From assembly GCF_900106925.1 (NCBI RefSeq), contig NZ_FNNZ01000001.1, positions 124,001-188,000 of the forward strand: 64,000 bases of DNA. The letters run 5' to 3'. Under the pieces are notes generated by a model that did not search any database, was not told the DNA's origin, and worked only from the letters and a program-made list of their open reading frames with translations. Source of the DNA: Thiocapsa roseopersicina (GTDB taxonomy: Bacteria > Pseudomonadota > Gammaproteobacteria > Chromatiales > Chromatiaceae). Below are positions 1-10,378 of this stretch, piece by piece (the first letter of the stretch is position 1; each line of letters opens with the position of its first letter). A program made the translations under genes and the position numbers.

Positions 1-112
1 ATCCGAAGCGCACCTCGCCTTGACCGTTGTTCAATGAGATGAGCGATTCCGCATCACGACGGCGCATGACGACAGTGCACCGCAGGGCGATCTCCAGCTT
101 GAGGGGTTTCAA
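1..112 (-). other. possible 5' end of a divergent gene leaving the window
   Basis: The minus strand is open from a TTG at 112 to the window edge, giving about 37 codons (MKPLKLEIALRCTVV at the start) with G/C in most third positions. An AAGG lies about ten bases upstream of the TTG. No family is recognisable from so short a piece, and it may be non-coding. Plus-strand frames in this stretch carry early stops and show nothing recognisable. Confidence 0.2.
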
Positions 113-115
113 TTC

Positions 116-865
116 ATGTGTACCTTCGTCATTCTGATGCGTCCGGGTCACGCCTGGCCGGTCCTGATCGCGGCCAATCGGGACGAGATGCGCACGCGGC
201 CGAGTCGCCCGCCGGGGCGGCATTGGCCGGACCGCGCGGAGGTGCGTGCCGGGCTCGATCTGAAGTCCGGCGGGAGCTGGCTCGGGGTCAACGATCATGG
301 CCTCGTCGCCGCGGTCATGAACCGTCAGGGGACGCTCGGAGCGCTGCCCGGCAAGCGCAGTCGCGGCGAGCTGGTCTTGGAGGCGCTCGACCATGCCGAA
401 GCCTCCGAGGCAGCCCGGGCGCTGGCCGATCTGGATCCGGCGGCCTATCGGCCTTTCAATCTGGTGCTGGCCGATCCGCGCTCGGCCTATTGGCTGCGTC
501 ACGGAGGCGACGGCGACATCCGCGTCCACCCGGTCGCCCCCGGTCTGCACATGTTGAGCGCGACCGAGCTCGACGATCTCGACCACCCGCGCATCGCCGA
601 GCATCTGCCGCGGTTCCTCGCGGCGCAGATCCCGGATCCCGATGCCGAGGACTGGTCGGCCTGGCGGGATCTGCTGGCATCCAATCAGTGTCGCCCGGAT
701 GCTGGACCCGAGGGCGCCATGACGTTCGAGCGTCCGGACGGGTTCGGTACGCGATCGGGGGCACTGATCGCGATACCCCTGTATCCCGGTTACGGAAGCG
801 GTCCGATCTGGATGCATGCGGAGGGGCGGCCGGATGAAGCCCAATTCCTCCAAGTCCCCAGCTAA
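116..865 (+). CDS. NRDE (TANGO2-like) family protein
   Basis: The 249-residue product starts MCTFVILMRPG and carries the family's namesake Asn-Arg-Asp-Glu motif (AANRDEMRTRP, about residues 19-29), followed by the usual SGGSWLGVNDHG stretch. This is the bacterial NRDE/TANGO2 family of cytoplasmic proteins of unsettled function; animal homologues have been linked to heme handling and membrane organisation. A GAGGGG about ten bases before the ATG serves as ribosome binding site. The gene is followed by hemC on the same strand, but 330 bp of repeat-containing DNA separates them, so co-transcription is uncertain. Its TAA stop (863-865) is the first three bases of a family A palindromic element. 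The family call is firm; the role is not. Confidence 0.85.
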   Translation: MCTFVILMRPGHAWPVLIAANRDEMRTRPSRPPGRHWPDRAEVRAGLDLKSGGSWLGVNDHGLVAAVMNRQGTLGALPGKRSRGELVLEALDHAEASEAARALADLDPAAYRPFNLVLADPRSAYWLRHGGDGDIRVHPVAPGLHMLSATELDDLDHPRIAEHLPRFLAAQIPDPDAEDWSAWRDLLASNQCRPDAGPEGAMTFERPDGFGTRSGALIAIPLYPGYGSGPIWMHAEGRPDEAQFLQVPS

Positions 866-1052
866 ACTGCGTCCCGTGCAGGGCGCGAGGTTTCAGTTTG
901 CGGCGGCCCCGGGCGGACACCTCGGGATTCGCGCTGGACGCAGTTTAGGAATTTAAAAACAATTCTTTAAACTGCGTCTGCTCCGTCGTTCGTGGGTGTC
1001 TGCTGCCTTGAAAAACGGTTTGAGCAGCCATGTCGCTGCGAGACGCAGTTTA
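863..1052. repeat. family A palindromic element, tandem pair
   Basis: Two 85-bp units lie side by side. Unit 1 (863-947) starts with TAAACTGCGTC and ends with its exact reverse complement GACGCAGTTTA. Unit 2 (968-1052) has the same 11-bp arms. A 20-bp AT-rich spacer (948-967) separates them. The interiors differ in sequence but are partly self-complementary, so each unit can fold into a long imperfect hairpin. The left arm supplies the stop codon of the NRDE gene. Confidence 0.9.
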
Positions 1053-1195
1053 GCCGGTTCGAATCCCCGCGTCGGCTGTGACACAATCTCACCCCTTCGC
1101 CGCCTTCGTGGTCCAGTGGTCTCGTCCGCGCGGGCGTGATCGTACGTCCCTGTTTCAGAATCAGTCTCCGAACGAGAGCCCCTTTAGGATCCACC

Positions 1196-2122
1196 ATGTC
1201 GAACATCATCCGTATCGCCACCCGTAAATCTCCCTTGGCCATGTGGCAGGCCGAGCATGTGTCCGCGCTGCTGACCAAGCTCCATCCAGGGCTCGAAATC
1301 CAGATCGTCGGCATGACCACCAAGGGCGACAAGATCCTCGATGCGCCGCTGGCGAAGGTGGGCGGAAAGGGCCTTTTCGTGAAGGAGCTCGAGCAGGGCA
1401 TGTTGGAGGGCGTGGCCGATATCGCCGTGCACTCCATGAAGGACGTCCCGGTGGATTTTCCCGAGGGTCTCCATCTTGCCGTCATCATGGATCGCGAGGA
1501 CCCGCGCGATGCCTTCGTGTCGAACCGCTTCGAGGGTCTTGACGATCTCCCTCAGGGTGCCTGTGTCGGCACCTCGAGCCTGCGCCGCCAGTGTCAGCTC
1601 GCCGACCGTCGTCCCGACCTGCGCATCGAGCCCTTGCGCGGCAACGTCAATACTCGTCTCGCCAAGCTCGACGCAGGGGAATACGACGCCATCATCCTGG
1701 CCGCCGCCGGGCTGATGCGGCTGGGCTTCGAGTCGCGCATCCGCAGCCGAATCACGCCCGAGGACAGCCTACCCGCGATCGGGCAGGGCGCCATCGGCAT
1801 CGAGTGCCGCAGCGCGGACCCGCGCACCAATGACCTGATCGCGCCCCTGCATCACCGCGACACCGCGGACCGGGTGCTTGCCGAGCGGGCGATGAACGCG
1901 CGTTTGCACGGCGGCTGTCAGGTGCCGATCGCCGGCCATGCCCTGATCGAGGGCGACCGACTCGTCCTCAAGGGGTTGGTGGGGACGCCGGACGGATCCC
2001 GGATCCTACGCGCCGAATCCGAAGGCCCACGCGAGGACTGGGAGGCGATCGGGACGCGGGTCGCCGACGATCTGCTTGCGCAGGGTGCCGGCGAAATCCT
2101 GAGTGCATTGCAGGAGCCCTGA
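1196..2122 (+). CDS. hemC: hydroxymethylbilane synthase (porphobilinogen deaminase)
   Basis: The enzyme polymerises four porphobilinogen molecules into hydroxymethylbilane in tetrapyrrole synthesis, in the cytoplasm. The 308-residue product opens with the family signature [16 protein letters not shown] and carries VHSMKDVP and GTSSLRRQ. The cysteine in the HGGCQVPI motif near residue 240 anchors the dipyrromethane cofactor. The ATG at 1196 was chosen over an in-frame ATG at 1136 because homologues start at this point and AGGA lies just upstream. The stop overlaps the hemD start by one base (TGATG), so the two genes are translationally coupled. Confidence 0.97.
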   Translation: MSNIIRIATRKSPLAMWQAEHVSALLTKLHPGLEIQIVGMTTKGDKILDAPLAKVGGKGLFVKELEQGMLEGVADIAVHSMKDVPVDFPEGLHLAVIMDREDPRDAFVSNRFEGLDDLPQGACVGTSSLRRQCQLADRRPDLRIEPLRGNVNTRLAKLDAGEYDAIILAAAGLMRLGFESRIRSRITPEDSLPAIGQGAIGIECRSADPRTNDLIAPLHHRDTADRVLAERAMNARLHGGCQVPIAGHALIEGDRLVLKGLVGTPDGSRILRAESEGPREDWEAIGTRVADDLLAQGAGEILSALQEP

Positions 2123-2895
2123 TGCCCGCGCCCTGTGATCTCGGCGGGCGCGGCGTCTTGGTGACCCGGCCCGCGGCCCAAGCGGATGGACTCTGCCGGC
2201 TGATCGAGGCGGCCAACGGTCGCGCGATCCGCGTGCCCAGCATCGAGATCGCGCCGGTCGCCGATCCGCGCGAGGCGGGCGCGCTGCTGGCGGAGTCCTG
2301 GGACATGCTCTATTTCGTCAGCCCGAACGCGGTCGAGCAGGCGCTGGCCTTGGTGCCGGACGGCTCTTGGCCGGGGGTCGAGAAGGTCGCTGCCGTCGGG
2401 CGGGCGACCGCGCAGGCGCTGACCGACGCGGGGCGTGCGCCGGAGCTGGTTCCGGAGCAACGCTTCGACAGCGAGACCCTGCTCGCGATGCCCGAGCTGG
2501 CCGACATGCGCGGCCGTCGGGTGCTGATCGTCCGCGGCGAAGGCGGGCGTGCATTGTTCGCCGAGACCCTGCGCGCCCGCGGTGCCGAGGTGCGCTTTGC
2601 CGAGGTCTACTGTCGCCTGCGTCCGGCGTTCGATCCCGCTCCGCTGCTGTCGCGCTGGACCGAGACCGTCGCCGCGGTCACTGCGACCAGCGACGAGGTC
2701 ATGCTGAATCTGATGGAGATGCTCGGCCCCGAGGGACGTGCTCCGTTGCTCGCCACGCCCTTGGTGGTCGTGGCGGAACGCACGGCGGAGAAGGCCCGAG
2801 GGTTGGGTTTCGTGCAGGTCGCCGTCGCCGAGCGCGCCGAGGATGCGGCGATCGTCCGGGCCTTGTGCGCGCTGGGTCCGGCTGCCGCCGGTTGA
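2122..2895 (+). CDS. hemD: uroporphyrinogen-III synthase
   Basis: HemD cyclises hydroxymethylbilane with inversion of ring D. The 257-residue product has the two-lobed family's weak but typical motifs: VLVTRPAAQADGL at the N-terminus, the YFVSPNAVEQAL segment, the VGRATAQAL stretch and TATSDEVMLNL. The ATG overlaps the hemC stop, giving a hemCD operon as in many gammaproteobacteria. The hemX/hemY genes that commonly follow are absent; instead a family B hairpin lies downstream and the next gene is convergent. Confidence 0.93.
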   Translation: MPAPCDLGGRGVLVTRPAAQADGLCRLIEAANGRAIRVPSIEIAPVADPREAGALLAESWDMLYFVSPNAVEQALALVPDGSWPGVEKVAAVGRATAQALTDAGRAPELVPEQRFDSETLLAMPELADMRGRRVLIVRGEGGRALFAETLRARGAEVRFAEVYCRLRPAFDPAPLLSRWTETVAAVTATSDEVMLNLMEMLGPEGRAPLLATPLVVVAERTAEKARGLGFVQVAVAERAEDAAIVRALCALGPAAAG

Positions 2896-2921
2896 ACCAC
2901 ATGCAGCACGGCTGACGGGTT

Positions 2922-3029
2922 GAGACCCTTCGTTGTCGTTGTCGTTGTCGTAATCGACCATCGAAACGACAACGACAACGACAACGAAAATGATCTCGGA
3001 CGGTCTCCGAATCTCTGCACTGCTCCACT
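2922..3029. repeat. family B hexamer hairpin element
   Basis: The left arm at 2931-2951 is built of GTTGTC units and is perfectly complementary over 21 bases to the right arm at 2966-2986 (GACAAC units). The 14-base loop contains TCGACCATCGA. The left flank (GAGACC) and right flank (CTCGGACGGTC and onward to about 3029) recur at the copy near 55.4-55.6 kb. It lies between the convergent hemD and the hybrid kinase gene, so it could act as a bidirectional terminator, although there is no T-tract. Confidence 0.88.
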
Positions 3030-3038
3030 AGGCCGCGG

Positions 3039-6000
3039 TCAGTCGGATGCGGGGTCGACTGTCTGCGCAGCACTTCCCTTCGGCTCGGCTTTGTCATGAC
3101 AGCCCAGCCAGCGGGCGAGGGTCCGGTAAAGCTCGCCGGTGTCGATCGGCTTGGCCAGGTGGTCGTTCATGCCCGCTTCCCGGGCGTCGTTCCGATCGGC
3201 CTCCATCACCGCCGCCGAGAGTGCAATGATCGGCAGATCGGGACGCACCGGACGAATCCGCCGGGTGGCCTCGAATCCGTCCATGATCGGCATCTGCAGA
3301 TCCATGAGGACCAAGTCGAAGTCTCGCGTCGTCGCCAGCTCGACCGCCTCGCCGCCGTTTTCGGCCAGGGTCACGACGGCGCCGGTGCGCTGAAGCATGC
3401 GCTTTGAAACCTCCTGGTTCAGAGCATTGTCCTCCACCAGCAGAATCGCCGAACCGGCAAACGAGGGCGCCGCTGCCCGGGCCGGTTGCGAGGGCTTGTC
3501 GGGTTGCGGTTTTCCCCCACGCGCTTCGAGCAGGGTGTCGAGCAGGGTCGAGGCGGTGACCGGTTTTCCCAGGAAACCGTTGAGCCCCGAGCGGTCTTTC
3601 GGGAGGTCGTCGCGGTTATAGCCGCTGACAATGATCGCCGGTGCTTCGGCACCCGTCAGGAAGCCCTCTTTGCGCAACCGGAACAGCTGCCGGACGGCCT
3701 CCAGCCCGTCGAGCTCACCGGGCATATTCCAGTCCATCAGGATGACATCGAAGGGCACGCCGGCCCGTTCGGCCTCGACGACGGCCTGCACGGCAGCGGC
3801 CCCGCTCGCGGCCTCCGCGACCCGGCATCGCCAACTCTCGAGGATCTCGCGGAGCACGGTTCTGGCGACGGCGTGGTCGTCGACGACCAGGATCCTGGCG
3901 CCGGCGATCTCTCGAACGTTGCGCGGGTCGGTGTCCGCCCGCGAGACCGGCAGGACTAGGTCGAACGAAAAGACACTGCCCTCTCCGGGCGAGGAGGCGA
4001 CCTCGAGGTTGCCGCCCATGCGTTCGACCAGCTTGCGGCTGATCACCAGTCCCAACCCGGTGCCGCCGTATTTGCGTGTCGTGGAGCTATCGGCTTGCGA
4101 GAAGGCCCGGAACAGGCGATCGATCTGTCCTGCGTCCATGCCGATCCCGGTGTCCGACACCTGGAAGCGCAGGCGTGCCTGATCGGTGTCCCCGCCGAGT
4201 CGGGTGATCCGAACCTCGACGGTCCCCTGCTCGGTGAACTTGAGGGCATTGGCGAGCAGGTTGGTCAAGACCTGGCCCAGGCGCAGCGCATCGCCGAGCA
4301 GTGTCCGAGGGACATCGGGGGACACGCGAAAGACGAGCTCGAGGCCCTTCTCGCCGGCCGCAGAGCCGAAGAGTGTGGCCATCTGGTCGAGGAGTTGGTC
4401 TATTCGAAATGGACGGGACTCCAGCTCCAGCTTGCCCGCCTCGATCTTGGAGTAGTCCAGGATGTCGTTGATGATGCCGAGCAGCAGACGCGAGGAGCCG
4501 TGAATCTTGCCCAGATAGTCGCGCTGCTCGTCGTTCAGGTCGGTGTCCAAGAGAATCTGGCTCAGCCCGATCACCGCGTTCATGGGCGTGCGGATCTCGT
4601 GACTCATGTTGGCCAGGAACTCGCTCTTGGAGCGGCTGGCGGCCTCGGCTTGCTCGCGGCTGAGTCGCAGCGAGTCCTCCGTCTCGCGCCGTTTCTGGAC
4701 GTTCACGAGCATCTGCGCAAAGACCGTCAGCAGCCGCTGCTCGGTGTCGGAATAGCGATGGTGCCTGCGCACCGAATCGAAGCCGACGAACCCTCGGCAG
4801 CGCGCTCCGTCAATCATCGGCACGGCGATTGCGCTCTTGATACCTTGGGGCTCAAGCACCTGCCTGACGCTGCTCTCGGGCGCAAGCGAGAGCACATCCG
4901 GGACGTAGACGGTGCCTCCGCGCCGATGGGTCGTGACCCAATCGGCGATCATGGCGGTCGGAACGGCCTGCAGGGTGTCGATCTGCGGCTCGATCCCCTG
5001 CGCGCACCATTCGTGGGTGTTGGTGGCGATCAGCCGCTCGAAATCGTAGTCGAAGAGGTAGGCCCGGTCCGCACCGACGAAGTCGCCCAGATGCCCCAAC
5101 GAAGTCTCGATGACCAAGTCCACCCGGTCCAACGGCAGGCTGATATAGGTCGCGGAGATCTCCATCAGGAGATCTTGTAGGCGTGTCTCTCTCTGCAGCG
5201 CCTTTTCGCTGTCCTGAAGGCGGGCGAAGGTGTCCAAGCGCTTGATGGTGCTGCCGATGACCTGCACGAGGAGCTGCAGGAGACCGAGGTCGCTTTCCGC
5301 CCACGCATGTTCGGGGCGCAGGGCGTCGAAGCCGACAAAGCCGCCGAGCCGGCCGCCGCTGTCCACCATGGGCAGGCACAGCAGCGACTGGATGCCCTGA
5401 GCAAGAAACTCTGCTTTCTCGGCTGCCGCCACGTCCGGCAGGACGGCCACGTCGGGGATCAGGACTGGCTCGCCGGTTGCCATCCGGGTCCCCCACCAAG
5501 ACATCCCCGCGACCGGCCGGTCTTGCGCACGCCCCATCTGGGATGCGATCCCCGGGGCGCACCACTCGTGGGTGTTGCTCATGCGCGAGCCGTCCTCCGA
5601 GAAACGGAACAGGTAGGCCCGCTCGACCTCGAGGAGCTCGCCCAGCCTTTCGAGAGCCCGATCGAGAATGGCGTCGAAGTTGTCCGGGCGGGCCCTCGCG
5701 AAACGGGCGGAGATCGCCGCGGCGGCGCTTTCCAGTGCCAAGCGTCGCGCGGTCTCGGCCTGCGCTTGCTTGCGCTCGGTCACGTCGCGTGCAGCGGCAT
5801 AGATCAACTCCCCGCTGGGGAAGGAGCGCCACTCGATCCAGCGGTAGCCGCCATCCCGGCTGCGGTAACGGTTCTCGAAATCCAGGATCGGTACTTGTGC
5901 GTCGAGGTGCCCGGTCGCCGCGAGCGTCGCCTCGCGATCCTCGGGATGCACGAAATCCAGGAAGCGATGCCCTTCCAATTCCTCGGGCGGGTAGCCGAGG

Positions 6001-8204
6001 GCGCGCTCCCATTCGGGATTGACGCGCAAAAAGACGCCCTCGGCGTTCACGATGCAGAACATGTCGAGTCCGGTCGTGAAGAACCGGTTGAGCTCCTCGG
6101 TACGTGCGTTGACCAGACCGACCAATCCCGCATGGCGACGCACCAGTAGAGCGACCATGAGCGCGAATGCGGCGGTCAGGGCGAGCCCCGTGAGCGCCGT
6201 GATCCATCCTGCCCTTACGGGATGCCTGCTCAGGAACTCCGGACCCGCGTAGGCCGTCACCGCAAAGACTTCGCCGAAGATCGGGATGAGGCGGGTCAGC
6301 GCCGGCCCGACGGGCAGCCGGCCATTCGGATTCCAATTCGATGCGAGCGGCTCGAAGTCTCCGGAGCGGTGAAGATAAGCAATCTGCAGGCGCGTGGCCT
6401 TGTCCGGTCCGTCGCTCAGCAGAAGGGTATCCATGCGCAGCGCGGCGGCGGCGACACCCCGTACATCGCCCGATTCGCCGAAGACCGGTTGGAAGACACG
6501 GATACCCTTCGGGCTCCCCGGCTCCAGCACGAAGGTGATGGGTTCGGTCGCCGTGGGCATGCCGCTGCGTGTCGCCGTCTCGATGGCTGCGCTGCGTTGC
6601 GGATCCGAGGCAAGGTCGAAGCCCACCGCCTGCACGTTGGCGTTCGTCGGCGGCACCACGAAGAGGAGCGGATAGTGGATGGTGCGCGTCGCGACCGGCA
6701 CGCGACCCCGCATTGCGTCCTCCTGCCACATCCGCGCGTCCTCGATGCCCGCTGCCTTGGCCAGTGCGCCTAAGTCGCCCTGATCCGCCGTATACAACGC
6801 CGGCGCCCATCCCCACGCACGCACGGCCGGATTGCGGGTGAGATAGGTCGTGTAGCGGGCGAACTCCTCTGCGGTGACATCCTCCGACCCTTCGATGAAG
6901 CTCGCCAACCCCTCCAACTCGGTGTCGCGTAGGTTGCGCAAGGCTGCGGCGATCGACTCGGTACGCGCGCTCGCCAATTGGGCGAATGACCAGTCGCGAG
7001 CATGGCGCTCGCGCTGATGGGTCGTCCATGCGGCGAAGAGGGTCAAGGAGAGTCCCAAGGCCAGGGCCAGCGCCGGCTCCACATGGCGTAACCGGCGCGC
7101 GGCACGCTCGTCGAGCCGAGCGCGCCTGAGCAGCAAGGTCGTGCCCGTCAGCACGATCAGGATCAGCGCGAGGGTCAATGCGATGGCCGGCACGGCGGCC
7201 TTCGCGAGCTCGAGCCGCCAGTTGCGGGCATTTACGTCGATGCCGAGCACGGCGACGACGCCACCCTGGACACGATAGGCCCCGGCGCAGACGATGATGT
7301 CGCCGACGCGCTGGACGAAGGTGGTCTTGGGCTCGACCCGGCGGTTGATCGGGTTCTCGTATTCGTAGGCCACCCAGCCGCTGCCTTCGGACAGGGCGAT
7401 GCGCTGAATCTCCCTGCGGAACAGCGTGCCGCCTTTGCGGTCGGGCTTGTCGATCCAATTCCGGCCCACCAACTCGGGTCGGACCGAATGCGCCAGGAAG
7501 GTCATGTCGAGATCGTAGGCAAAGGCGTAGAGATCGCCCCGATGGAAGGGCCCGTTCGGCTCGCGCAATGCCTCCAGCAGGGCCTCCCGGCCATGCTCAC
7601 GCGCATAGTCCGCCGCGCTCTGTACGAGCGCGTGGGCCTCGGCCGGGAGTGCGCTGCCTTGGACGGCCTTGCTCGGCTCGAAGATCGGTACCTGCGCCGA
7701 GATCCAGGTCCCCCACCGGTCGACGAGCGGTCCTTCCACATGCTCGTCGCCGGTGGCGAAGACACTTCGCTCGCCGTCCGACGCTTCGTCGTAGATGTCG
7801 CCGGGCGGCGAATAATCCTCGGAATCGGGTGTCTCGTTGTCGACGAAGATGAACAGCTGCCCATCCGGCCGACGGCCCATCAGATAGACGAATCGGTAGC
7901 GCGGATCGGTCCGCGCGATGTCGGAGAGCTGCTTCTTGAGACGCTGATATTCCGGTTTTTCGAGGTCGGCGAGGTCGCCCGAGAGGGTTGTGATGCGCTC
8001 GACGTTCAGCGATTGCGCCAAGAGCCGGGTCTCCAGGAGCAAGCGGTCCTTCATCTCGCGATCCGCCAGCTCGACCGACCACCAGGCTCCGAGCGAACCA
8101 AGGATCAGTACCGCTAGCGCCAAGGCAATCGCCGCGCGCATCAAGAGGCGCCGCGCCCCCGAGCCGGGGGCGCCGATGACTCGGCGGAGCGCTTTGCGGG
8201 TCAA
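3039..8204 (-). CDS. multidomain hybrid sensor histidine kinase
   Basis: This 1721-residue inner-membrane kinase reads, in order: TM1 (about 22-44), an extracytoplasmic Cache-like sensor region (45-330), TM2 (335-358), TM3 (376-393), a CHASE-like domain (400-600, with VRAWGWAP), TM4 (666-690), PAS (700-812), two GAF domains (835-990 and 1015-1170), HisKA with phospho-acceptor His1202 ([13 protein letters not shown]), HATPase (1305-1420, DTGIGM and GGTGLGL), and two receiver domains with Asp1491 and Asp1635. Both GAFs share a THEWC motif, which suggests internal duplication. There is no output domain, so phosphate must pass to a separate regulator or modulate the neighbouring cyclase. It follows a diguanylate cyclase gene after 147 bp with no obvious hairpin, and it is probably the last gene of the TonB-receptor/YfiR/cyclase cluster. 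Confidence 0.9.
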   Translation of the reverse strand: MTRKALRRVIGAPGSGARRLLMRAAIALALAVLILGSLGAWWSVELADREMKDRLLLETRLLAQSLNVERITTLSGDLADLEKPEYQRLKKQLSDIARTDPRYRFVYLMGRRPDGQLFIFVDNETPDSEDYSPPGDIYDEASDGERSVFATGDEHVEGPLVDRWGTWISAQVPIFEPSKAVQGSALPAEAHALVQSAADYAREHGREALLEALREPNGPFHRGDLYAFAYDLDMTFLAHSVRPELVGRNWIDKPDRKGGTLFRREIQRIALSEGSGWVAYEYENPINRRVEPKTTFVQRVGDIIVCAGAYRVQGGVVAVLGIDVNARNWRLELAKAAVPAIALTLALILIVLTGTTLLLRRARLDERAARRLRHVEPALALALGLSLTLFAAWTTHQRERHARDWSFAQLASARTESIAAALRNLRDTELEGLASFIEGSEDVTAEEFARYTTYLTRNPAVRAWGWAPALYTADQGDLGALAKAAGIEDARMWQEDAMRGRVPVATRTIHYPLLFVVPPTNANVQAVGFDLASDPQRSAAIETATRSGMPTATEPITFVLEPGSPKGIRVFQPVFGESGDVRGVAAAALRMDTLLLSDGPDKATRLQIAYLHRSGDFEPLASNWNPNGRLPVGPALTRLIPIFGEVFAVTAYAGPEFLSRHPVRAGWITALTGLALTAAFALMVALLVRRHAGLVGLVNARTEELNRFFTTGLDMFCIVNAEGVFLRVNPEWERALGYPPEELEGHRFLDFVHPEDREATLAATGHLDAQVPILDFENRYRSRDGGYRWIEWRSFPSGELIYAAARDVTERKQAQAETARRLALESAAAAISARFARARPDNFDAILDRALERLGELLEVERAYLFRFSEDGSRMSNTHEWCAPGIASQMGRAQDRPVAGMSWWGTRMATGEPVLIPDVAVLPDVAAAEKAEFLAQGIQSLLCLPMVDSGGRLGGFVGFDALRPEHAWAESDLGLLQLLVQVIGSTIKRLDTFARLQDSEKALQRETRLQDLLMEISATYISLPLDRVDLVIETSLGHLGDFVGADRAYLFDYDFERLIATNTHEWCAQGIEPQIDTLQAVPTAMIADWVTTHRRGGTVYVPDVLSLAPESSVRQVLEPQGIKSAIAVPMIDGARCRGFVGFDSVRRHHRYSDTEQRLLTVFAQMLVNVQKRRETEDSLRLSREQAEAASRSKSEFLANMSHEIRTPMNAVIGLSQILLDTDLNDEQRDYLGKIHGSSRLLLGIINDILDYSKIEAGKLELESRPFRIDQLLDQMATLFGSAAGEKGLELVFRVSPDVPRTLLGDALRLGQVLTNLLANALKFTEQGTVEVRITRLGGDTDQARLRFQVSDTGIGMDAGQIDRLFRAFSQADSSTTRKYGGTGLGLVISRKLVERMGGNLEVASSPGEGSVFSFDLVLPVSRADTDPRNVREIAGARILVVDDHAVARTVLREILESWRCRVAEAASGAAAVQAVVEAERAGVPFDVILMDWNMPGELDGLEAVRQLFRLRKEGFLTGAEAPAIIVSGYNRDDLPKDRSGLNGFLGKPVTASTLLDTLLEARGGKPQPDKPSQPARAAAPSFAGSAILLVEDNALNQEVSKRMLQRTGAVVTLAENGGEAVELATTRDFDLVLMDLQMPIMDGFEATRRIRPVRPDLPIIALSAAVMEADRNDAREAGMNDHLAKPIDTGELYRTLARWLGCHDKAEPKGSAAQTVDPASD

Positions 8205-8351
8205 GAGTGTCTCGGTCCGGCTCGGGTCATGTGCCGGCGCGGCGTCGCAATTGCGCGGGTCGGATTCCGGACAGGCCGCTCCGGCGATCGCCGATCGGGC
8301 GCACAGACAGCTAGGGTGCGCCCTATCGCCTGCCGATTCATGTCCTTCCGA

Positions 8352-9782
8352 TCAGGACGCACCCACGACACGATCCCTGCCTCCCTCTTTGGCCCGATAG
8401 AGCCGTTGATCCGCGATCTCGACGAGGCTGTCGACATCCATTCCCGCATATTCGCACACGCCGCTGCTGGCGGTGACCCGAAGCCCGCGTTGGGTCCAGG
8501 TCAGCGCCTTGACGGCGCGTCGGATGCGCTCGGCGACCTCCGTCGCCAAGGCGGCAGAGGTGTGCGGCAGGATCACGAGGAACTCCTCGCCCCCGTAACG
8601 GCCGCTGATATCGACGTCGCGCGTGCATGCACGCAAGGTCGTGGCGACCTTGACCAGGACCTCGTCGCCCACACGATGCCCGAAGGTATCGTTGATCGCC
8701 TTGAAAAAATCCAGGTCGAGCAGGATGACCGAGAGGTCTTCGCCGTAGCGTTTGGCGCGCTCGATCTCCTCGGCGAGCTTCTGAAGTAGATAGCGTCGGT
8801 TGTAGGCCCCGGTCAGTCCATCCGTCAAGGACGCCAGGCGCAGGTTATCCTGGATCGCCTTCAGCTCCGAGATGTCGACCAAGGAGATGAGTCGGCTGGA
8901 GACGCCCGAAAATCGAATCGGCATTGCCGAGACCACGGCCCAGCGTCGACTTCGGTCTCTGGTCAAGATCTGGGTTTCGCGCTGCTCGCCGATCCCGGCG
9001 GGGAGTCCGTCGGCGGCGAGGGCTTCCCAGGCCGTGCTGTTCAGTCGTCCGGTGCTGTCGGGCTCCAGCGCGAGATAGACCTTGGCCGCCTGGTTGGCCT
9101 GAGCGACCCCCGTGAGGCCGCGCTCGGCCAAGATCATCGGGAAGGGTGCAGCCTCGAACAGAGTGCGCAGGTTGGACTCGCTCTCCCCGAGCCTGCGCAA
9201 TACCCGGCTAGCGCCGAACCAGGCGAGTCCGATGACCAGAAGCATTGCGCCGCCGACCCACAGGAGCTTGCCGCGCACGCTGCCTACCAGATCGTTCAGG
9301 AACTGCGGACTGGAGTAAAAGGTGGCGATCCCGACCAGAAGGTGACCGTCCGGATCGTAAAGCGGGACCTCCGTCACGAAACAATCCGGGCACCGGTCGA
9401 CCCCCCGCGCGAGATCGCGGCTGTCGGACGGAAGCGCGACAAGATCCTCGTCCAGGACCAAGGTGATCCGTCGAACGAACGGTGTGTCGGTCGACTCATC
9501 CTTGAGCAGCAGCACGGCGTCGAGCTCGGTCCGGATCTCGTTGGCGAATTGGTCGGGCCGGTGCTCGTTGCGCAGCAGCGTTTCGATTCCGCTGGTCTGG
9601 GCCTGGGCGAATGCACGAGAGCGGCTTTCGGCGTCCGCACGCAGGGTTGGCTCGATGACCAACACCCAGTGCACCGCGATCAGCGTGGTGAGCAGGATCC
9701 CGAGCAGCGCAAAGATCACGGCGAGGTTGCGCTCGAGTGTCAGCGAGAACCGACGGCGCGTGGCCAAGGCCCTGTCGTTCAT
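8352..9782 (-). CDS. membrane-bound diguanylate cyclase (PAS-GGDEF)
   Basis: The 476-residue product has TM1 (19-43), a periplasmic loop of about 130 residues, TM2 (173-191), a PAS-like segment (200-312, LRTLFEAAPFPM) and a C-terminal GGDEF domain. The active loop is GGEEF (397-401), preceded by an RDVD inhibitory I-site five residues earlier, so it should make c-di-GMP and be product-inhibited. The periplasmic loop contains a CPDC motif (131-134), which is unusual and could be redox-active. The architecture resembles YfiN/TpbB-type cyclases, and the neighbouring YfiR-like gene, only 6 bp away, fits this. No EAL domain is present. Confidence 0.9.
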   Translation of the reverse strand: MNDRALATRRRFSLTLERNLAVIFALLGILLTTLIAVHWVLVIEPTLRADAESRSRAFAQAQTSGIETLLRNEHRPDQFANEIRTELDAVLLLKDESTDTPFVRRITLVLDEDLVALPSDSRDLARGVDRCPDCFVTEVPLYDPDGHLLVGIATFYSSPQFLNDLVGSVRGKLLWVGGAMLLVIGLAWFGASRVLRRLGESESNLRTLFEAAPFPMILAERGLTGVAQANQAAKVYLALEPDSTGRLNSTAWEALAADGLPAGIGEQRETQILTRDRSRRWAVVSAMPIRFSGVSSRLISLVDISELKAIQDNLRLASLTDGLTGAYNRRYLLQKLAEEIERAKRYGEDLSVILLDLDFFKAINDTFGHRVGDEVLVKVATTLRACTRDVDISGRYGGEEFLVILPHTSAALATEVAERIRRAVKALTWTQRGLRVTASSGVCEYAGMDVDSLVEIADQRLYRAKEGGRDRVVGAS

Positions 9783-9788
9783 GCCGGG

Positions 9789-10364
9789 TTACTCATAGCG
9801 GCGTGCGACCTTGAGAAAAAACGGCTTGAATCGGACCTCGGCGCGCTGCGCCAGGGGCAGGTTGACGAAGGGGAGGATGTGGTCTGCGACATGGATTCCC
9901 GCCACGGCGCCGGCCTCCACATCGCCCGCGAAGGGCGAGAAGACCAGGACGCGATGACGCTCCGACCAGAGGCGCAGCCGCTTGCCCCCGAGATCGACGC
10001 TGGCGACGAAGATTCCGCCCAGCAGCGAATCGTCCGCGTCCAACGCCTCTGCGCTCAGGATCTGCACATTCAAGGGGATCTCGCGGATCCGGCCGATGCC
10101 GCGCAGCGCCGAGGCGGCCTCTCGGGCGACCGTGTCGGACCCTTCGTAGACGACGCGGATCTCGAGCTTTCCGTCGGTCGCGCGCCTGTCTTCAAGGTCT
10201 TCTACGGCGCCGAGGACGGCGGGGAAGAGCTTGAGCCCCACGCGAAACCGTTGCTCCTCCTCCTGCCAGAGCGACTGGGTCCAGGCGTGCGTGGCGACGA
10301 GCCCGAGACACAGAAGCAGTGCAGCGACGAGACACCGGCGTTTGATTCCTGCGCTCGGCGGCAT
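9789..10364 (-). CDS. YfiR-like (DUF4154) periplasmic regulatory protein
   Basis: The 191-residue product has a signal peptide (positive MPPSAGIKRR, then CLVAALLLCLGLVATHAWT) and a globular domain with features of the YfiR/DUF4154 family (FRVGLKLFPAVLGA near the start, GGIFVASVDLGGKRL and a C-terminal LPLAQRAEVRFKPFFLKVA). In Pseudomonas, YfiR is a periplasmic inhibitor of the cyclase YfiN; the adjacent cyclase suggests the same pairing here. The mature part contains no cysteine, unlike the disulfide-bearing Pseudomonas protein. The ATG at 10364 lies 14 bp after the receptor stop and gives a proper signal peptide; a longer open frame runs into the receptor gene and is not used. Confidence 0.8.
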   Translation of the reverse strand: MPPSAGIKRRCLVAALLLCLGLVATHAWTQSLWQEEEQRFRVGLKLFPAVLGAVEDLEDRRATDGKLEIRVVYEGSDTVAREAASALRGIGRIREIPLNVQILSAEALDADDSLLGGIFVASVDLGGKRLRLWSERHRVLVFSPFAGDVEAGAVAGIHVADHILPFVNLPLAQRAEVRFKPFFLKVARRYE

Positions 10365-10378
10365 CACGTCGGCGCCTG

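Noticed and set aside
1053-1068. GGTTCGAATCC resembling a tRNA T-loop
   Set aside because: The flanking bases do not form a five-pair stem and no anticodon or acceptor arm is present; the preceding bases belong to the family A element.
4852-7458. 868-residue minus-strand frame inside the hybrid kinase gene
   Set aside because: Same strand but a different frame of a clearly domain-bearing kinase; Arg/Gly-rich shadow typical of GC-rich genes.
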